Positions 5,765 through 6,468 of a DNA stretch of 6,468 bases are shown here, one piece after another. Where the stretch lies: contig JAISBH010000041.1 in assembly GCA_031266295.1 (NCBI GenBank), positions 1 through 6,468 on the forward strand. The letters run 5' to 3'. A model generated the notes under the pieces. The model was given only the letters and a program-made list of their open reading frames with translations. It had not been told where the DNA came from and did no database searches. The DNA comes from Oscillospiraceae bacterium. Lineage in GTDB: Bacteria; Bacillota; Clostridia; Christensenellales; Aristaeellaceae. A program made the translations under genes and the position numbers. Within the stretch, counting starts at the first letter, position 1. Each line of letters begins with the position of its first letter.

Positions 5765-5778
5765 GTAGCGGTCGCTAC
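5765..5778. promoter_or_regulatory. 14-bp palindrome in the lgt -35 region (possible repressor operator)
   Basis: GTAGCG-GT-CGCTAC is a perfect 6-bp inverted repeat with a 2-bp centre. It overlaps the place where the lgt -35 should be (about 5773-5778) and lies 32 bp upstream of the operon -35. Such dyads are typical operators for dimeric repressors, but no cognate regulator is seen. Confidence 0.4.
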
Positions 5779-5792
5779 ATTCATTTGTTCTG

Positions 5793-5801
5793 TGGTATAC
5801 T
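5793..5801 (+). promoter_or_regulatory. Extended -10 promoter of lgt
   Basis: TGGTATACT combines the TGn extension with a near-consensus -10 (TATACT, 5796-5801). The -35 region is weak (CGCTAC at 17-nt spacing) and coincides with the 14-bp palindrome. The predicted start, near 5808, gives a leader of about 40 nt before the AGGAGG site (5837-5842). Confidence 0.6.
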
Positions 5802-5846
5802 ATAACCAATCAAACCAGTTAGTTACTCAGTCAAGCAGGAGGCCTT

Positions 5847-6468
5847 ATGAGCATACCCCCACTGGGCAACGTCGCGTTCCTAGGCATACCATGGTACAGT
5901 ATACTGATAGTAGCGGGGATGGCCGCCGGTGCGTTTCTGGCGGTACGCGAGGAGCCGAGGCTGGGCTTGCCGCGCGACAGTGTGCTTGATACGTTATTGC
6001 TGGCCATACCGGTGGCGATCATCGGCGCGCGGTTGTATTATGTTGCGTTTGAATGGGAGTTGTTTAGGGGTGATCCGCTGCGGATACTCAGGGTGCGCGA
6101 AGGCGGGCTGGCGGTGTATGGCGGGATAATTGGCGGGTTGCTGGCCGCGTTTGTCATGTCGCGGATCAAGAGGGTTTCGTTCGTCAAGATTCTTGACGCG
6201 TGCGCTCCTAGCTTGATGCTGGGACAGGCGATAGGCCGCTGGGGCAACTATGCTAATATGGAGGCCTATGGGCTGGCGGTCAATGATCCACGCTGGCAAT
6301 GGTTTCCTTTCGCGGTGCGGATACCGATTGACGGCAGATGGCAGTGGTTCATGGCAACGTTCTTTTATGAATCCATATGGTGTTTTATCGGGTTTATTAT
6401 ACTGCGCAGGATGCGGCGCAGGCTTGCTCGTTCCGGCGACGTATTTTTGTGGTATGTGTTGCTGTATG
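5847..6468 (+). CDS. lgt: Prolipoprotein diacylglyceryl transferase (partial, runs off the window)
   Basis: Lgt transfers diacylglycerol from phosphatidylglycerol to the lipobox cysteine of prelipoproteins at the cytoplasmic membrane, the first step of lipoprotein maturation. The first 207 codons are present; the 3' end is beyond the window. The family signature is GRWGNYANMEAYG at 130-142, with R131, N134, E139 and G142 matching E. coli R143, N146, E151 and G154. Also visible are PWYSIL (15-20), ARLYYV (61-66), GGLAVYGGIIGG (86-97) and FFYES (172-176). The position of E. coli His103 is Tyr91 here. Several membrane segments are evident (about 12-33, 47-66, 88-104, 168-187). The ATG at 5847 has AGGAGG 4 nt upstream. 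It is divergent from the ABC operon, so shared function is not implied. Confidence 0.95.
   Translation, partial: MSIPPLGNVAFLGIPWYSILIVAGMAAGAFLAVREEPRLGLPRDSVLDTLLLAIPVAIIGARLYYVAFEWELFRGDPLRILRVREGGLAVYGGIIGGLLAAFVMSRIKRVSFVKILDACAPSLMLGQAIGRWGNYANMEAYGLAVNDPRWQWFPFAVRIPIDGRWQWFMATFFYESIWCFIGFIILRRMRRRLARSGDVFLWYVLLY

Overview
The window looks like a chromosomal piece of a moderately GC-rich Firmicute, most likely a Clostridia-class (Christensenellales/Eubacteriales-like) bacterium. The support is strong AGGAGG-type ribosome binding sites, sigma-A-like promoters, a Clostridia-style Lgt, and ABC exporters with the half-transporter architecture. The taxonomic call is an inference from protein style, not a database match.

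Right to left on the minus strand there is one probable operon. It begins with a strong promoter (-35 TTGACA, 17-nt spacer, extended -10 TAAACT) at 5704-5732. A leader of about 330 nt follows. It carries a previously unlisted 36-codon ORF with an excellent RBS (5543-5653), several overlapping hairpins, and a 12-bp GC-rich intrinsic terminator (5396-5422) just before the first structural gene. Next come a 758-aa ABC exporter subunit (3088-5364), a 181-aa DUF1854 protein (2503-3048) and a second, paralogous ABC exporter subunit (89-2224). Both ABC subunits carry an unusual N-terminal extension: a PH-like beta-rich segment, then a four-cysteine zinc ribbon, then the membrane domain and ATPase. 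The layout suggests a heterodimeric exporter whose accessory partner is the DUF1854 protein, controlled by ribosome-mediated attenuation like that described for bmrBCD of Bacillus subtilis. The substrate is unknown.

Between the DUF1854 gene and the second ABC gene lies a 209-bp palindromic, MITE-like repeat element (2287-2495) with 66-nt arms and an internal tandem duplication. A second, smaller inverted repeat (32-92) overlaps the stop codon of the last operon gene.

The right end (5847 to the window edge) holds the first 207 codons of lgt, prolipoprotein diacylglyceryl transferase, transcribed divergently from the operon. The shared intergenic region contains an extended -10 promoter for lgt, a 14-bp palindrome in its -35 region, and a pair of TTAACA direct repeats at 11-bp spacing that resemble a Pho box.
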